This document shows positions 8,550-17,556 of a stretch of 64,000 nucleotides of DNA, piece after piece. Both the position numbers and the translations under genes were made by a program. This DNA comes from Cellulophaga sp. L1A9 (lineage in GTDB: Bacteria > Bacteroidota > Bacteroidia > Flavobacteriales > Flavobacteriaceae): NCBI RefSeq assembly GCF_009797025.1, contig NZ_CP047027.1, positions 2,976,001 through 3,040,000 of the forward strand, in the 5' to 3' direction. Numbering within the stretch: the first letter of the stretch is position 1; each line of letters starts with the position of its first letter. The notes under the pieces are model-generated. The model was not told the DNA's origin. It did no database searches and was given only the letters and a program-made list of their open reading frames with translations.

Positions 8550-9509
8550 ATGAGTTTATTCAAAAAGATATTTTCTTCTCAAAAGAAAGAAACACTTGAT
8601 AAGGGTCTTGAGAAATCCAAAACTTCATTTTTTGGAAAATTAAGTAAGGCCGTAGCTGGTAAATCAAAGGTAGATGATGATGTTCTTGATGATTTAGAAG
8701 AGGTTTTAGTTGCTTCCGATGTGGGTGTAGCTACCACTTTGAAAATTATCAAAGGAATAGAAGCAAGGGTTGCTAAGGATAAGTATGTTGGTACAGATGA
8801 GCTTAATGAAATTTTAAGGGAGGAAATTGCACGTTTGCTTTCAGAAACAAATTCTGGAGAAGATGTAGAGTTTACCATTCCTAAGGGTAAAAAACCTTAT
8901 GTGATTATGGTTGTTGGTGTCAACGGAGTAGGTAAAACCACAACTATTGGAAAATTAGCATATCAATTTAAAAAACAAGGGTATAAAGTTGTTTTGGGAG
9001 CAGGAGATACTTTCAGAGCGGCAGCTATAGACCAATTGCAAATATGGGCAGATAGAGTCGGTATTCCTATTGTTAAGCAACAGATGGGGAGTGATCCTGC
9101 CTCTGTAGCGTTTGATACCCTAAGTTCTGCTGTAAAGAGTGATGCTGATATTGTTATTATTGATACAGCAGGTCGGCTTCATAATAAAGTAAACCTAATG
9201 AATGAGCTTTCAAAAGTGAGTCGGGTCATGCAAAAAGTTGTTCCAGACACTCCAAATGATGTGCTCTTAGTTTTAGATGGCTCTACCGGTCAGAATGCTT
9301 TTGAGCAAGCAAAACAGTTTACGAAAGCTACAAATGTTACTTCTTTGGCGGTAACTAAATTAGATGGTACAGCAAAGGGCGGCGTAGTAATTGGTATTTC
9401 AGATCAGTTTCAAATTCCAGTTCGGTATATTGGAGTAGGTGAAGGAATTGAAGATCTTCAGGTTTTCAATAAGTATGAATTTGTAGATTCTTTCTTCAGT
9501 AATAAATAA
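8550..9509 (+). CDS. ftsY: Signal recognition particle receptor FtsY
   Basis: FtsY docks SRP-ribosome complexes at the membrane. The 319-residue protein has only a short charged N-terminal region (about 30 residues) in place of the long acidic A domain of E. coli. The NG domain follows: the four-helix N domain with DLEEVLVASDVG, then the GTPase with G1 VVGVNGVGKTTTIGKLA near residues 121-137, DTFRAAAIDQL, G3 IIDTAGRLHNK, G4 VTKLDGTAKGG and the closing GVGEGIEDLQVFN. It has its own -7 element and terminator, so it seems monocistronic. Confidence 0.96.
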   Translation: MSLFKKIFSSQKKETLDKGLEKSKTSFFGKLSKAVAGKSKVDDDVLDDLEEVLVASDVGVATTLKIIKGIEARVAKDKYVGTDELNEILREEIARLLSETNSGEDVEFTIPKGKKPYVIMVVGVNGVGKTTTIGKLAYQFKKQGYKVVLGAGDTFRAAAIDQLQIWADRVGIPIVKQQMGSDPASVAFDTLSSAVKSDADIVIIDTAGRLHNKVNLMNELSKVSRVMQKVVPDTPNDVLLVLDGSTGQNAFEQAKQFTKATNVTSLAVTKLDGTAKGGVVIGISDQFQIPVRYIGVGEGIEDLQVFNKYEFVDSFFSNK

Positions 9510-9527
9510 GAATAGTTACTCTTATCG

Positions 9528-9573
9528 AAAATCTCTAAGCATTCTATTCTATGGAAGCTTAGAGATTTTTTTT
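9528..9573 (+). terminator. Terminator after ftsY
   Basis: Stem AATCTCTAAGC / GCTTAGAGATT with a 16-base loop, followed by a run of T. Confidence 0.85.
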
Positions 9574-9640
9574 GTTTAGGACGGCTGTGATGTTTTTGTT
9601 ATACATTTTTACTATTTTTAAAATAAAAATTATAGAATAT

Positions 9641-11311
9641 ATGAAAAACCTTGTTGTACTCTTTATGCTCTTTTTTGTGTTCTCTTGTAAAGAGAAAAAT
9701 GTGACGGAAAAAGCACAAGTTATTTGGCATCCTTATAATGATTCATTGGAAATTGCAGGGAATGCAAATCATAAGATTGCACGGATGCAATACAAGCTGA
9801 TACAATCTAAGGTTTTAGATAAGAATGATGTGTTTCTTCCATTATATGATGAAGTTTCAAAAATTTCTGAACTAGATTATGAAAAATGGAAGCCTTTTGT
9901 TTTAGAACAAAACATTCCAACAATACAAGCCAATATAAAGGATGGAAATTTAAGCTACGAAAACCTTGTGTTGTTTTATTTGTATCGTATTTATAAATAT
10001 GAATTAAATAATGAAACCACGCTAAACACAATACTAGCCTTAAATAAAGATATTTTAAAAGAGGCGCGAGCATGTGATCAGGAACTGGCTAGAAATCCAA
10101 ATTCGGGTAGACATCTTATTTATGGAATGCCAATTTTGCTTAAAGATAATATAGATACTTTTGGTATGAATACTACTGCGGGTGCTATAGCTTTAATGGC
10201 GAATGAAACTGATGACGCTTTTATTGTAGAACGTTTAAAGGAGCATGGAGCCTTAATTTTAGGTAAAGTAAATTTAAGTGAATGGGCTTACTTTTTATGT
10301 AAAGGTTGTCCAGTAGGGTATAGTGCTGTTGGAGGTCAAACGTTGAACCCTTATGGGCGCAAAGTTTTTGAAACTGGTGGCTCTAGTGCAGGGAGTGGTA
10401 CTTCGATAGCAGCAAATTACGCCGTAGCTGCAGTAGGTACAGAAACTTCAGGATCAATACTTTCTCCTTCAAGTCAGAATTCTGTAGTAGGTTTAAAGCC
10501 TACCATTGGTTTGTTGAGTAGAAGTGGCATTGTGCCTATTTCAAGTACGCTTGATACGCCTGGACCTATGACTAAAAACACGATAGATAATGCCATCCTG
10601 CTATCTGCAATGACAGGTAAAGATCTTTCAGACGTAAAATCAGTAGATACCTTTAAAAATTATACGGAGGCGCTTATTAAACCTGCTTCATTGGAAGGTA
10701 AGCGCTTTGGGGCTTTTGAGACGTTAATGGCGTCCGACTCTATTTATGCAGCAACTATTGCGACGATAAGGTCACTAGGTGCTACGGTTGTTGTTTTTAC
10801 TCCAGAAGAATTAGAGTTGCCTGGTTTTTTAAGTATTTTGAATATTGACATGAAGAATGATTTGCCAAGCTATATTGAGCAAAATGTAAAGAATAAAAAA
10901 GTCGTTAAAGTAACTTCTATTGAAGATGTTATCTTGTTTAATAAACAAGATTCACTCACTAGAATTCCTTATGGTCAGGGTTTGTTTGAAGGAATAGTTG
11001 CAGATACCACTTCTTCTGAAAGCTTAAAGGTTATCATTGCTGATTTGGAACAGAAAAGTAGAATTTATTTTGATGAGGTATTGGAACGAGATAACTTGGA
11101 TGCTATTTTAAGTATCAATAATTATCATGCGGGTTATGCCGCTGCGGCAAAATATCCAGCTTTGACGGTGCCAATGGGGTATAAAACAACAGGAGAGCCC
11201 ATCAGTTTAACGTTTATAGCGAAACAATTTGAGGAAGATAAGTTGTTGCAACTTGGTGCTGCTTTTGAAAATGCAACAAAGCTTAGGAAAATGCCTAAAG
11301 GATTTGATTAA
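9641..11311 (+). CDS. Lipoprotein amidase (amidase signature family)
   Basis: 556 residues. The start at 9641 gives a lipoprotein signal peptide (MKNLVVLFMLFFVFSC); an in-frame TTG at 9572 lies in the ftsY terminator and is rejected. The amidase signature fold is marked by the triad Lys in PILLKDNIDTFG, the cis-Ser in ETGGSSAGSGTSIA (usually GGSSGGS) and the nucleophile Ser in GTETSGSILSPSSQN. It probably hydrolyses an amide in the periplasm or at the surface; substrate unknown. Peptide or aryl amides are usual for this family. Its last bases overlap by 4 the convergent serine-hydrolase gene. Confidence 0.9.
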   Translation: MKNLVVLFMLFFVFSCKEKNVTEKAQVIWHPYNDSLEIAGNANHKIARMQYKLIQSKVLDKNDVFLPLYDEVSKISELDYEKWKPFVLEQNIPTIQANIKDGNLSYENLVLFYLYRIYKYELNNETTLNTILALNKDILKEARACDQELARNPNSGRHLIYGMPILLKDNIDTFGMNTTAGAIALMANETDDAFIVERLKEHGALILGKVNLSEWAYFLCKGCPVGYSAVGGQTLNPYGRKVFETGGSSAGSGTSIAANYAVAAVGTETSGSILSPSSQNSVVGLKPTIGLLSRSGIVPISSTLDTPGPMTKNTIDNAILLSAMTGKDLSDVKSVDTFKNYTEALIKPASLEGKRFGAFETLMASDSIYAATIATIRSLGATVVVFTPEELELPGFLSILNIDMKNDLPSYIEQNVKNKKVVKVTSIEDVILFNKQDSLTRIPYGQGLFEGIVADTTSSESLKVIIADLEQKSRIYFDEVLERDNLDAILSINNYHAGYAAAAKYPALTVPMGYKTTGEPISLTFIAKQFEEDKLLQLGAAFENATKLRKMPKGFD

Positions 11312-12387
11312 TTGATAACATTATTTATTAGCGCCCAAAGGTCATTGTCAAATGTAGAAAGTGCAAAATTTTCATCCGCAGCAGCTTCGCCCATTCTAAT
11401 AATTACAAGGTCTCTGCTGGGAATGATATAGATTTTTTGATCATTTTTACCTAGGGCAGCATACATGTCATTAGGAGCATTTGGAATTAAAGAACCGTCA
11501 AATTCTAATTGGGATTGTGGTAAATGATAACGTTGTTTTCCATTTAACCACCATAGATAGCCGTATGATTTGTTGATGTCTTGAGAGGTATTTATGGCGC
11601 TATGTAGGTAATCATTAGGAATTATTTGTGAGCCTTCCCATTGACCATTTCTGGAAATGAGTAACCCAAAGCGGGCCATACTTCTTGTATCACTCCAATA
11701 GACACTAAGATTGCTTAGGTTTGTCCAATTTCCTGTCATTCCTATTTTATCTCTCAATGAAGTATTAAAATATTCTTTCCAAGTGCTGTTACTTGCTGTT
11801 GCGATAATATCCTGTAATTTAACGTAAACGTTGTGGTATGCCCATCTTGAGCCAGCATCTGCAATATATTGCAAATTTTCTGTGCTTACATCGTCGCCTA
11901 AAGTATCGTCTAATCCAGAATCCATTTGCAATAAATTTTTAAGAGTGATTACATTCTCTTTAGCTAGGGGAGTGCTCGTCCAACCCGTGCCTAAATAGTC
12001 TGAAACTTTGTTATTAATATTTAATAGTCCTTCTTCTTGGGCAATACCGGTGGTTGCTGATGTTAATGTTTTTCCTGAACTTGCCCAATACCATATCTTA
12101 GATTGGGTATGTTCGTTCATATAATGTTCTATGATAATTTTACCCTCATGTAATATCATGAAACTTTTACTATTGGTATCTTCTAAATAGTTTAGTAAAG
12201 TGGGTATTTCATCTGTATTCCAGTTTAGTTCTTCTGGAGATTTAGTTTGCCAAGTGTCAGATCCAACTGTAGGGAAATAACTATTTTCAGTACTTCCTTC
12301 TTCGGTATCTGTAGGTTCTGAATCCGTAGAACATGAAAAAACAAACAAAATTAAAAATGTATAAATAAAGGATGTTTTATGTGTCAT
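11308..12387 (-). CDS. Lipoprotein serine hydrolase, class C beta-lactamase-like
   Basis: 359 residues of the penicillin-binding-protein/class C beta-lactamase fold. A lipoprotein signal ends at FLILFVFSC. The active Ser is in WASSGKTLTSA (SxxK), the second motif YxN is in WAYHNVYVKL, and the C-terminal sheet IYIIPSRDLVIIRMG is typical of esterase or peptidase members, with no KTG. An acidic linker (STDSEPTDTEEGSTE) follows the lipid Cys, as common for flavobacterial surface lipoproteins. Substrate unknown; resistance to beta-lactams should not be assumed. It converges on the amidase gene with a 4-base overlap and is divergent from rimO. Confidence 0.88.
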   Translation of the reverse strand: MTHKTSFIYTFLILFVFSCSTDSEPTDTEEGSTENSYFPTVGSDTWQTKSPEELNWNTDEIPTLLNYLEDTNSKSFMILHEGKIIIEHYMNEHTQSKIWYWASSGKTLTSATTGIAQEEGLLNINNKVSDYLGTGWTSTPLAKENVITLKNLLQMDSGLDDTLGDDVSTENLQYIADAGSRWAYHNVYVKLQDIIATASNSTWKEYFNTSLRDKIGMTGNWTNLSNLSVYWSDTRSMARFGLLISRNGQWEGSQIIPNDYLHSAINTSQDINKSYGYLWWLNGKQRYHLPQSQLEFDGSLIPNAPNDMYAALGKNDQKIYIIPSRDLVIIRMGEAAADENFALSTFDNDLWALINNVIN

Positions 12388-12494
12388 AATACTGGTTTTG
12401 TGGTAGGACCCTTAAGCTTTGTAATGGTTTAATACTAACATAACGCAACATCAATAAAAATGAATATAAATAAGTGTGATCTTTTTCCTTGTTG

Positions 12495-12502
12495 TATTTT
12501 TG
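12495..12502 (+). promoter_or_regulatory. -7 promoter element of rimO
   Basis: TATTTTTG fits TAnnTTTG and ends 16 bases before the chosen start codon at 12519, which supports that start over the upstream TTG at 12489. Confidence 0.6.
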
Positions 12503-12518
12503 CACTTTAATTAAAGCT

Positions 12519-13820
12519 ATGCGCACAAAAACACTTAAGAAGAATAAAATTAACGTCGTAACATTGGGTTGCTCCAAAAATGTTTACGATTCGGAAATTT
12601 TAATGGGACAACTAAAAGCCAATAAAAAGGACGTTGTACATGAAGGAGAAGGAAATATTGTCGTAATTAATACCTGCGGATTTATTAAAAATGCCAAAGA
12701 AGAAAGCGTGAATACGATTTTAGAATTTGTGCAAAAAAAAGAAGCAGGGGTTGTAGATAAAGTTTTTGTAACTGGATGTTTAAGTGAGCGTTATAAGCCA
12801 GATTTACAAAAGGAAATTCCGAATGTAGATGAATATTTTGGTACTACGGAATTACCGGGTTTATTAAAAGCATTAGGAGCAGATTATAAACATGAGTTGA
12901 TAGGAGAAAGATTAACAACTACTCCTAAGAATTACGCCTATTTGAAAATAGCAGAAGGTTGTGATAGACCTTGTTCTTTTTGTGCCATTCCTATCATGCG
13001 TGGAAAGCATAAAAGTACACCAATAGAAAATTTGGTTATAGAAGCTGAAAAATTAGCGGCAAACGGAGTTAAAGAATTAATTTTAATTGCTCAAGATTTA
13101 ACGTACTATGGTTTAGATATCTATAAGAAAAGAAACCTTGCCGAGCTTCTTGAAGCATTAGTAAAGGTGGATGGTATTGAATGGATTCGTTTGCATTATG
13201 CTTTTCCAACAGGGTTTCCAATGGATGTATTGGAATTAATGAAAAAAGAACCAAAAATTTGTAATTATTTAGATATTCCGCTTCAGCATATTTCAGATTC
13301 AATTTTGAAAAGTATGCGCAGAGGTACTACTAAAGAAAAAACGACAAAGTTGTTGCGCGATTTTAGAGCTTTGGTTCCTGAAATGGCAATTAGAACTACT
13401 TTAATTGTTGGGTATCCAGGAGAAACAGAAGAAGATTATCAGACGTTGAAAAGTTGGGTAGAAGAAATGCGTTTTGAACGTTTAGGATGTTTTACCTATA
13501 GTCATGAGGAAAATACACATGCTTATACTTTGGTAGACGATGTTCCTGAAGACGTAAAACAAGAACGTGCTTCTGAAATTATGGAAATTCAATCCCAAAT
13601 ATCTTGGGAGTTAAACCAAGAAAAGGTGGGACAGACACTTCGTTGTATTATTGATAGAAAAGAAGGACCTCATTTTGTTGGTAGAACAGAATTTGATTCT
13701 CCAGATGTAGATAATGAAGTGCTTATTGATGCTGCAAAATACTATTTAAAAGTGGGCGATTTTGTGAATATAAAGATCACAGAAGCGGCCGATTTTGATT
13801 TGTATGGAGAACCTGTTTAG
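12519..13820 (+). CDS. rimO: Ribosomal protein S12 methylthiotransferase RimO
   Basis: Radical-SAM enzyme that adds a methylthio group to an Asp of S12. The 433-residue protein has the three N-terminal cluster cysteines (TLGCSKN, NTCGFI, VTGCLSERY), the radical-SAM motif EGCDRPCSFCAIP, the downstream LIVGYPGETEEDY, and a C-terminal TRAM domain (DRKEGPHFVGRTEFDSPDVD). ATG at 12519 was chosen because the longer version would begin within the promoter. It overlaps the DUF3999 gene tail to tail by 4 bases. RimO, not MiaB, because of the TLGCSKN start and overall length. Confidence 0.95.
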   Translation: MRTKTLKKNKINVVTLGCSKNVYDSEILMGQLKANKKDVVHEGEGNIVVINTCGFIKNAKEESVNTILEFVQKKEAGVVDKVFVTGCLSERYKPDLQKEIPNVDEYFGTTELPGLLKALGADYKHELIGERLTTTPKNYAYLKIAEGCDRPCSFCAIPIMRGKHKSTPIENLVIEAEKLAANGVKELILIAQDLTYYGLDIYKKRNLAELLEALVKVDGIEWIRLHYAFPTGFPMDVLELMKKEPKICNYLDIPLQHISDSILKSMRRGTTKEKTTKLLRDFRALVPEMAIRTTLIVGYPGETEEDYQTLKSWVEEMRFERLGCFTYSHEENTHAYTLVDDVPEDVKQERASEIMEIQSQISWELNQEKVGQTLRCIIDRKEGPHFVGRTEFDSPDVDNEVLIDAAKYYLKVGDFVNIKITEAADFDLYGEPV

Positions 13821-15055
13821 GTCTTCTTAATCATTTTAATAGTATAGTAGCCTATCAGTGTAATTATTAAAATCATAATAGCCCAAAGCCATTTTTTATC
13901 TTCGAATAAAGGTTTAGCTTCGGGCTCTTGTATTTTAGCTTCACTGCTTAATTCTTTTCCTAATACCACTGCTTTGGCGGTTTTAGGAACCACATTATCC
14001 ATTAAATTAATATCATAAATGGGTTCAGAGGCTGTTGGGTTTCCATAGGTTAAAAAATATTGGGCGGGTTCATTGAATCGTCCAATTAATTCGTGTTTAT
14101 ATCCTTTCAGTTCAATAGTACCAATCTTAAGGGCTTGGTTGTCCTGATTGCTAATGGTGATTTTCAGCTTTTTAACTCTAGTACTGATAAAATTAAATTC
14201 ATTCTTATTAATAGAACTCAGAATACTTGAGGATAAACTTCGGTAATCATAGTGCCATCCTTTGGCGGTCTTGGTACTATCTGTAATATAACTTATGTGA
14301 ATTGGCCTTAAGTAATTTACATCATCTAAGATGTTTACTTTTATGTGACTTAGCGGTACTGCGTTTTTTAATTCTACAAGAACGATACTTTCTTTTGTTT
14401 TCTGATTTTTTGTTACTTCTGTTTTAACCGGCACATAGGAATTGTATTCCGCTGGAATGGTATTATTTTCAAAAATTTTAGCACTTTTTAATTCTGGATC
14501 CTCCAAAGTATTTGCTGTAATTCTGTAGTAACTATAGGTAGAAGTTGGAATTTTAGCTGTAGTGAATTTAAAACTAGTTAATCCATTCTCAATAGACAGC
14601 ATGCGGTAGTTTTCTTCAATAGTATACCACTGTTTTTCATCATGTCCTCCTTCTATTTTGATGTTAAAATCAAAATTAAGTTTATTAAAATTTAAATAGA
14701 TTTCATTGATTTTAGAATCATTATCGACTTTAAACGTATAAAAATACTTGTCTTTCGTATGGCTTTCATTTAATAAGTTGAAAGCTACATCATTAATTTT
14801 TTCAATACTCTTTTTCGTATTCAAGGCATAAGGCACTTCTATAGTATCCTTTTTTGAAATACCATAAATCCGAATATCAGCAAGATTCATTTTCGTCTTT
14901 CCGTAAAGAGATTCAGGTATTTCTATACTGTGCCATTGCTCTGAAATATCCTTTATTTCTCGTTTGTATTGGTAGGTTTTCATTTGAGCAAGGAGGCCTG
15001 TACTCACTAAAAACAGCGCAAATAAAAGGTTATAAGTCTTTCGGGTCATTTTCAA
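13817..15055 (-). CDS. DUF3999 family membrane-anchored protein
   Basis: 412 residues. A signal peptide (ending LFLVSTGLLAQ) is followed by a long beta-rich extracytoplasmic region with galactose-binding-like strands (SHIKVNILDDVNYLRPIHIS, KIGTIELKGYKHEL), and one C-terminal transmembrane helix (WLWAIMILIITLIGYYTI) before a basic tail. The pattern and its position directly after a DUF2339 gene match the DUF3999 family. Its start overlaps the end of the DUF2339 gene by 26 bases, so the two are translationally coupled and likely form a complex. Function unknown. A second possible start lies two codons later. Confidence 0.75.
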   Translation of the reverse strand: MKMTRKTYNLLFALFLVSTGLLAQMKTYQYKREIKDISEQWHSIEIPESLYGKTKMNLADIRIYGISKKDTIEVPYALNTKKSIEKINDVAFNLLNESHTKDKYFYTFKVDNDSKINEIYLNFNKLNFDFNIKIEGGHDEKQWYTIEENYRMLSIENGLTSFKFTTAKIPTSTYSYYRITANTLEDPELKSAKIFENNTIPAEYNSYVPVKTEVTKNQKTKESIVLVELKNAVPLSHIKVNILDDVNYLRPIHISYITDSTKTAKGWHYDYRSLSSSILSSINKNEFNFISTRVKKLKITISNQDNQALKIGTIELKGYKHELIGRFNEPAQYFLTYGNPTASEPIYDINLMDNVVPKTAKAVVLGKELSSEAKIQEPEAKPLFEDKKWLWAIMILIITLIGYYTIKMIKKT

Positions 15056-17501
15056 TCTGTTTGGTGTATTTGTTATATAAAAATGAAATTAATAATAAAA
15101 GTAATCCTAAGGATACGAATACAATAGTTTTAGATAGGGTATCTAAATCTGCTATGTCATAAAAGAAAAGTTTTACAAGAGTAAGTCCAAATAGACTAAT
15201 TCCACTGATACGTATGTGCTTTTTTCTTTTCCAAATTCCAATAACAACCATGAATAAGGAATAAGCTCCCCAGAGGATGCTTAAATTCATTTTGTATAAT
15301 CCCGAAGATCCGGCAAGATCCATCCAGTGTAAAAGTTCGCTGCTTAATACCCAGATGGCTATTAAATATAGAAATATTTCAAAAGCTTTTTTAATTTTCA
15401 AATTCAGGTATTCTTGTTTGCTATATAGGTATAGGGTATAAATTAGGAATGCTAAAAAGGCTAAAGAGATGTATCTTATGTATAAATAAACACTTCCAAT
15501 TTCATAATATTCACCCAGATATTGTGCGATGTAATTTTCCCGAAGTGTGCTTATAATGAATAAGCCTCCAATTAGGAAAATGAAACTAAGTAAGGTGTTT
15601 ATTATAAAGTTGGAGACCGCTAAGAGTTTACTTTTTATAATTTTAATATTAAGGATAGCTAGAATAGAGAAGAATAAAAGGGTGTAGTTTATGAGCCAAA
15701 TGCTTTTAAAGTCCATTAAATTATAATTCCCGGTGTTGGTTAACGCGCCATCTTCAGAGCTGTATTTAATAAAAGAGTCTATATACTGTTGCTCCCAATA
15801 GGTATCTATTTCCAAGGCAAATGCTACATAGCAAATTAGAAGTAGTGCAATAGGGATTAGTAGTGCCATCATTTTATCAAAAGCTTTTTTTGGAACAGCT
15901 GTAATTTGATACTTTTTAGCTTCATTTAACCAAATAATAAATCCGAATGCGCCCATGACAAGGAAGGAGCTTAAGAAGTTGCTATTGAATATAGGTGTGA
16001 ACCTTTCTGTAGTTGTGTACATGCTGTAAGCATGGGACCAATCTTCTAGTAAACTAATAAAAGCTAGTGCCATTAATAGATATGCTAAGTTCTTGTAAAT
16101 TGTTATATTTTTTGTGGTAGCAAACCAGAAAAGTATTACCGCTTCTAATGACCACAGTATAGTCACCCAGCTTCCATCTAATTGAACAGGGATGGTAATT
16201 GTAATAAAAGTTAGTACCAATGCGGCTATCAAATAAAATAATTTTTTATCGACTAGTTTCTTCTTGTAAATAACAACAGTCGGAATAAAATGTATCATAG
16301 CATTCCCAAGTGTAAAGAGCCCTAAGAATTCTTGGCTGTAGGCCGAATGTGATTCTAGTAAATAAAAACCTATACCGTAAAAGAAGAATGAGTTAATGAA
16401 AAGCAAAACAATATCTGCTGCTTGAAATTTTTCATTTCTTATTGTTTTATAGGCTAAAAACATACAATAAAAGAGGACAAAAAAGATGCTCAAGAAAGCA
16501 AATGCAAGTTTAAAATCTTCTTCAGGGAAGTAGTCATCTATAACCCAAGCTAAATAGATGATCCAGGAAAATCCGAAGGAGACATAGTAAAGTGATTTCC
16601 AGTATTTTTTGAATGAAATTATTAAAATACCGATATTAAGAATACTCATATAACTAAAAAGAGCAGTTACATTTCCTGAGTCATTACTTAGTAAGAATGG
16701 TATTGCGTAGGCGCCTACTAATCCTAAATGAGCAATAATTTGCTTCTCGTAATTTATGGCGGCCACTACTGTAAAAGCAGTTAGTAATGTCATTAGTCCA
16801 AAGGCGACGAGTTGCGGGAATAGGCCGTAAAAATTATAAGCCATAAAAGTTATGAAATACATCATTGTTATGGCGCCACTCACTAGAACAGCACTAAAAT
16901 TTAAGTATTTTTCTTTTAGTTTTAAACCAACGCCTAATATTCCAAAGGAAAGTAAGTAGCCTAAAATAATACGCGTAAGTGGACTTATAAGATTATTTTC
17001 AATACTATATTTTACACCAATTATAACCCCGATAATAGTAATAAGAATACCAACTTTATTAATTAGATTTTCGCCAATGAACTTTTCTAAGTTCGATTTT
17101 GTTTCTGGTTTTTTGGGCGTACTTGCACTAATTCTTTCATTTTCAGCATCCGTATTTATAGGAGATTCTTTTTGAGGTTCGCGTAAAATTTTATCAGTTA
17201 CTTCTTGTATGGGCTCTTTTTTTATAGGCGATGCAATATTCTCCGATTGGATGTGCTCTTCTGAGATTTCCGCAGATGCTATGACGTTTTTTGCTGTAGT
17301 TTCTGGTTCTTCCGTATTTTTTTGAACAACAGCAGTTTCTTCTGGTGCGTGTATAGGGGTAGATTGTTGGGGTTGCTCTTTTTTGAGTTGTTCAATTTCT
17401 CTATAAGCAGCCATTAGGTTTTTGGCAAAATTTTCTTGCTTGGCTAAAAGTTCTTCAAGTTTTTGCTCAAGTAGTTTTATCTGGTCGTGTTGGTTGTTCA
17501 T
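15030..17501 (-). CDS. DUF2339 polytopic membrane protein
   Basis: 823 residues. An N-terminal coiled coil (about 1-45, IKLLEQKLEELLAKQENFAK) and a low-complexity Pro/Glu region (about 45-125) precede a DUF2339 domain with roughly 20 or more membrane helices (starting at FIGENLINKVGILITIIGVI). The ENLINKVG start of the membrane part is the family hallmark. The function is unknown; a role in envelope or polysaccharide handling is only inference. It is the first gene of a two-gene unit with the DUF3999 gene (26-base overlap). Confidence 0.85.
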   Translation of the reverse strand: MNNQHDQIKLLEQKLEELLAKQENFAKNLMAAYREIEQLKKEQPQQSTPIHAPEETAVVQKNTEEPETTAKNVIASAEISEEHIQSENIASPIKKEPIQEVTDKILREPQKESPINTDAENERISASTPKKPETKSNLEKFIGENLINKVGILITIIGVIIGVKYSIENNLISPLTRIILGYLLSFGILGVGLKLKEKYLNFSAVLVSGAITMMYFITFMAYNFYGLFPQLVAFGLMTLLTAFTVVAAINYEKQIIAHLGLVGAYAIPFLLSNDSGNVTALFSYMSILNIGILIISFKKYWKSLYYVSFGFSWIIYLAWVIDDYFPEEDFKLAFAFLSIFFVLFYCMFLAYKTIRNEKFQAADIVLLFINSFFFYGIGFYLLESHSAYSQEFLGLFTLGNAMIHFIPTVVIYKKKLVDKKLFYLIAALVLTFITITIPVQLDGSWVTILWSLEAVILFWFATTKNITIYKNLAYLLMALAFISLLEDWSHAYSMYTTTERFTPIFNSNFLSSFLVMGAFGFIIWLNEAKKYQITAVPKKAFDKMMALLIPIALLLICYVAFALEIDTYWEQQYIDSFIKYSSEDGALTNTGNYNLMDFKSIWLINYTLLFFSILAILNIKIIKSKLLAVSNFIINTLLSFIFLIGGLFIISTLRENYIAQYLGEYYEIGSVYLYIRYISLAFLAFLIYTLYLYSKQEYLNLKIKKAFEIFLYLIAIWVLSSELLHWMDLAGSSGLYKMNLSILWGAYSLFMVVIGIWKRKKHIRISGISLFGLTLVKLFFYDIADLDTLSKTIVFVSLGLLLLLISFLYNKYTKQIENDPKDL

Positions 17502-17556
17502 GTGTTTTATATAAAAACTAAGGTATAACGTAAGGATAACTCCTCTTTAGGGCTAC

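Noticed and set aside
9572..9640. Longer amidase start at TTG 9572
   Set aside because: It begins inside the ftsY terminator and would bury the lipoprotein signal peptide; ATG 9641 is better.
11308..12387. Call as an antibiotic-resistance beta-lactamase
   Set aside because: Only the general serine-hydrolase motifs are present, with no KTG; relatives are mostly esterases or peptidases.
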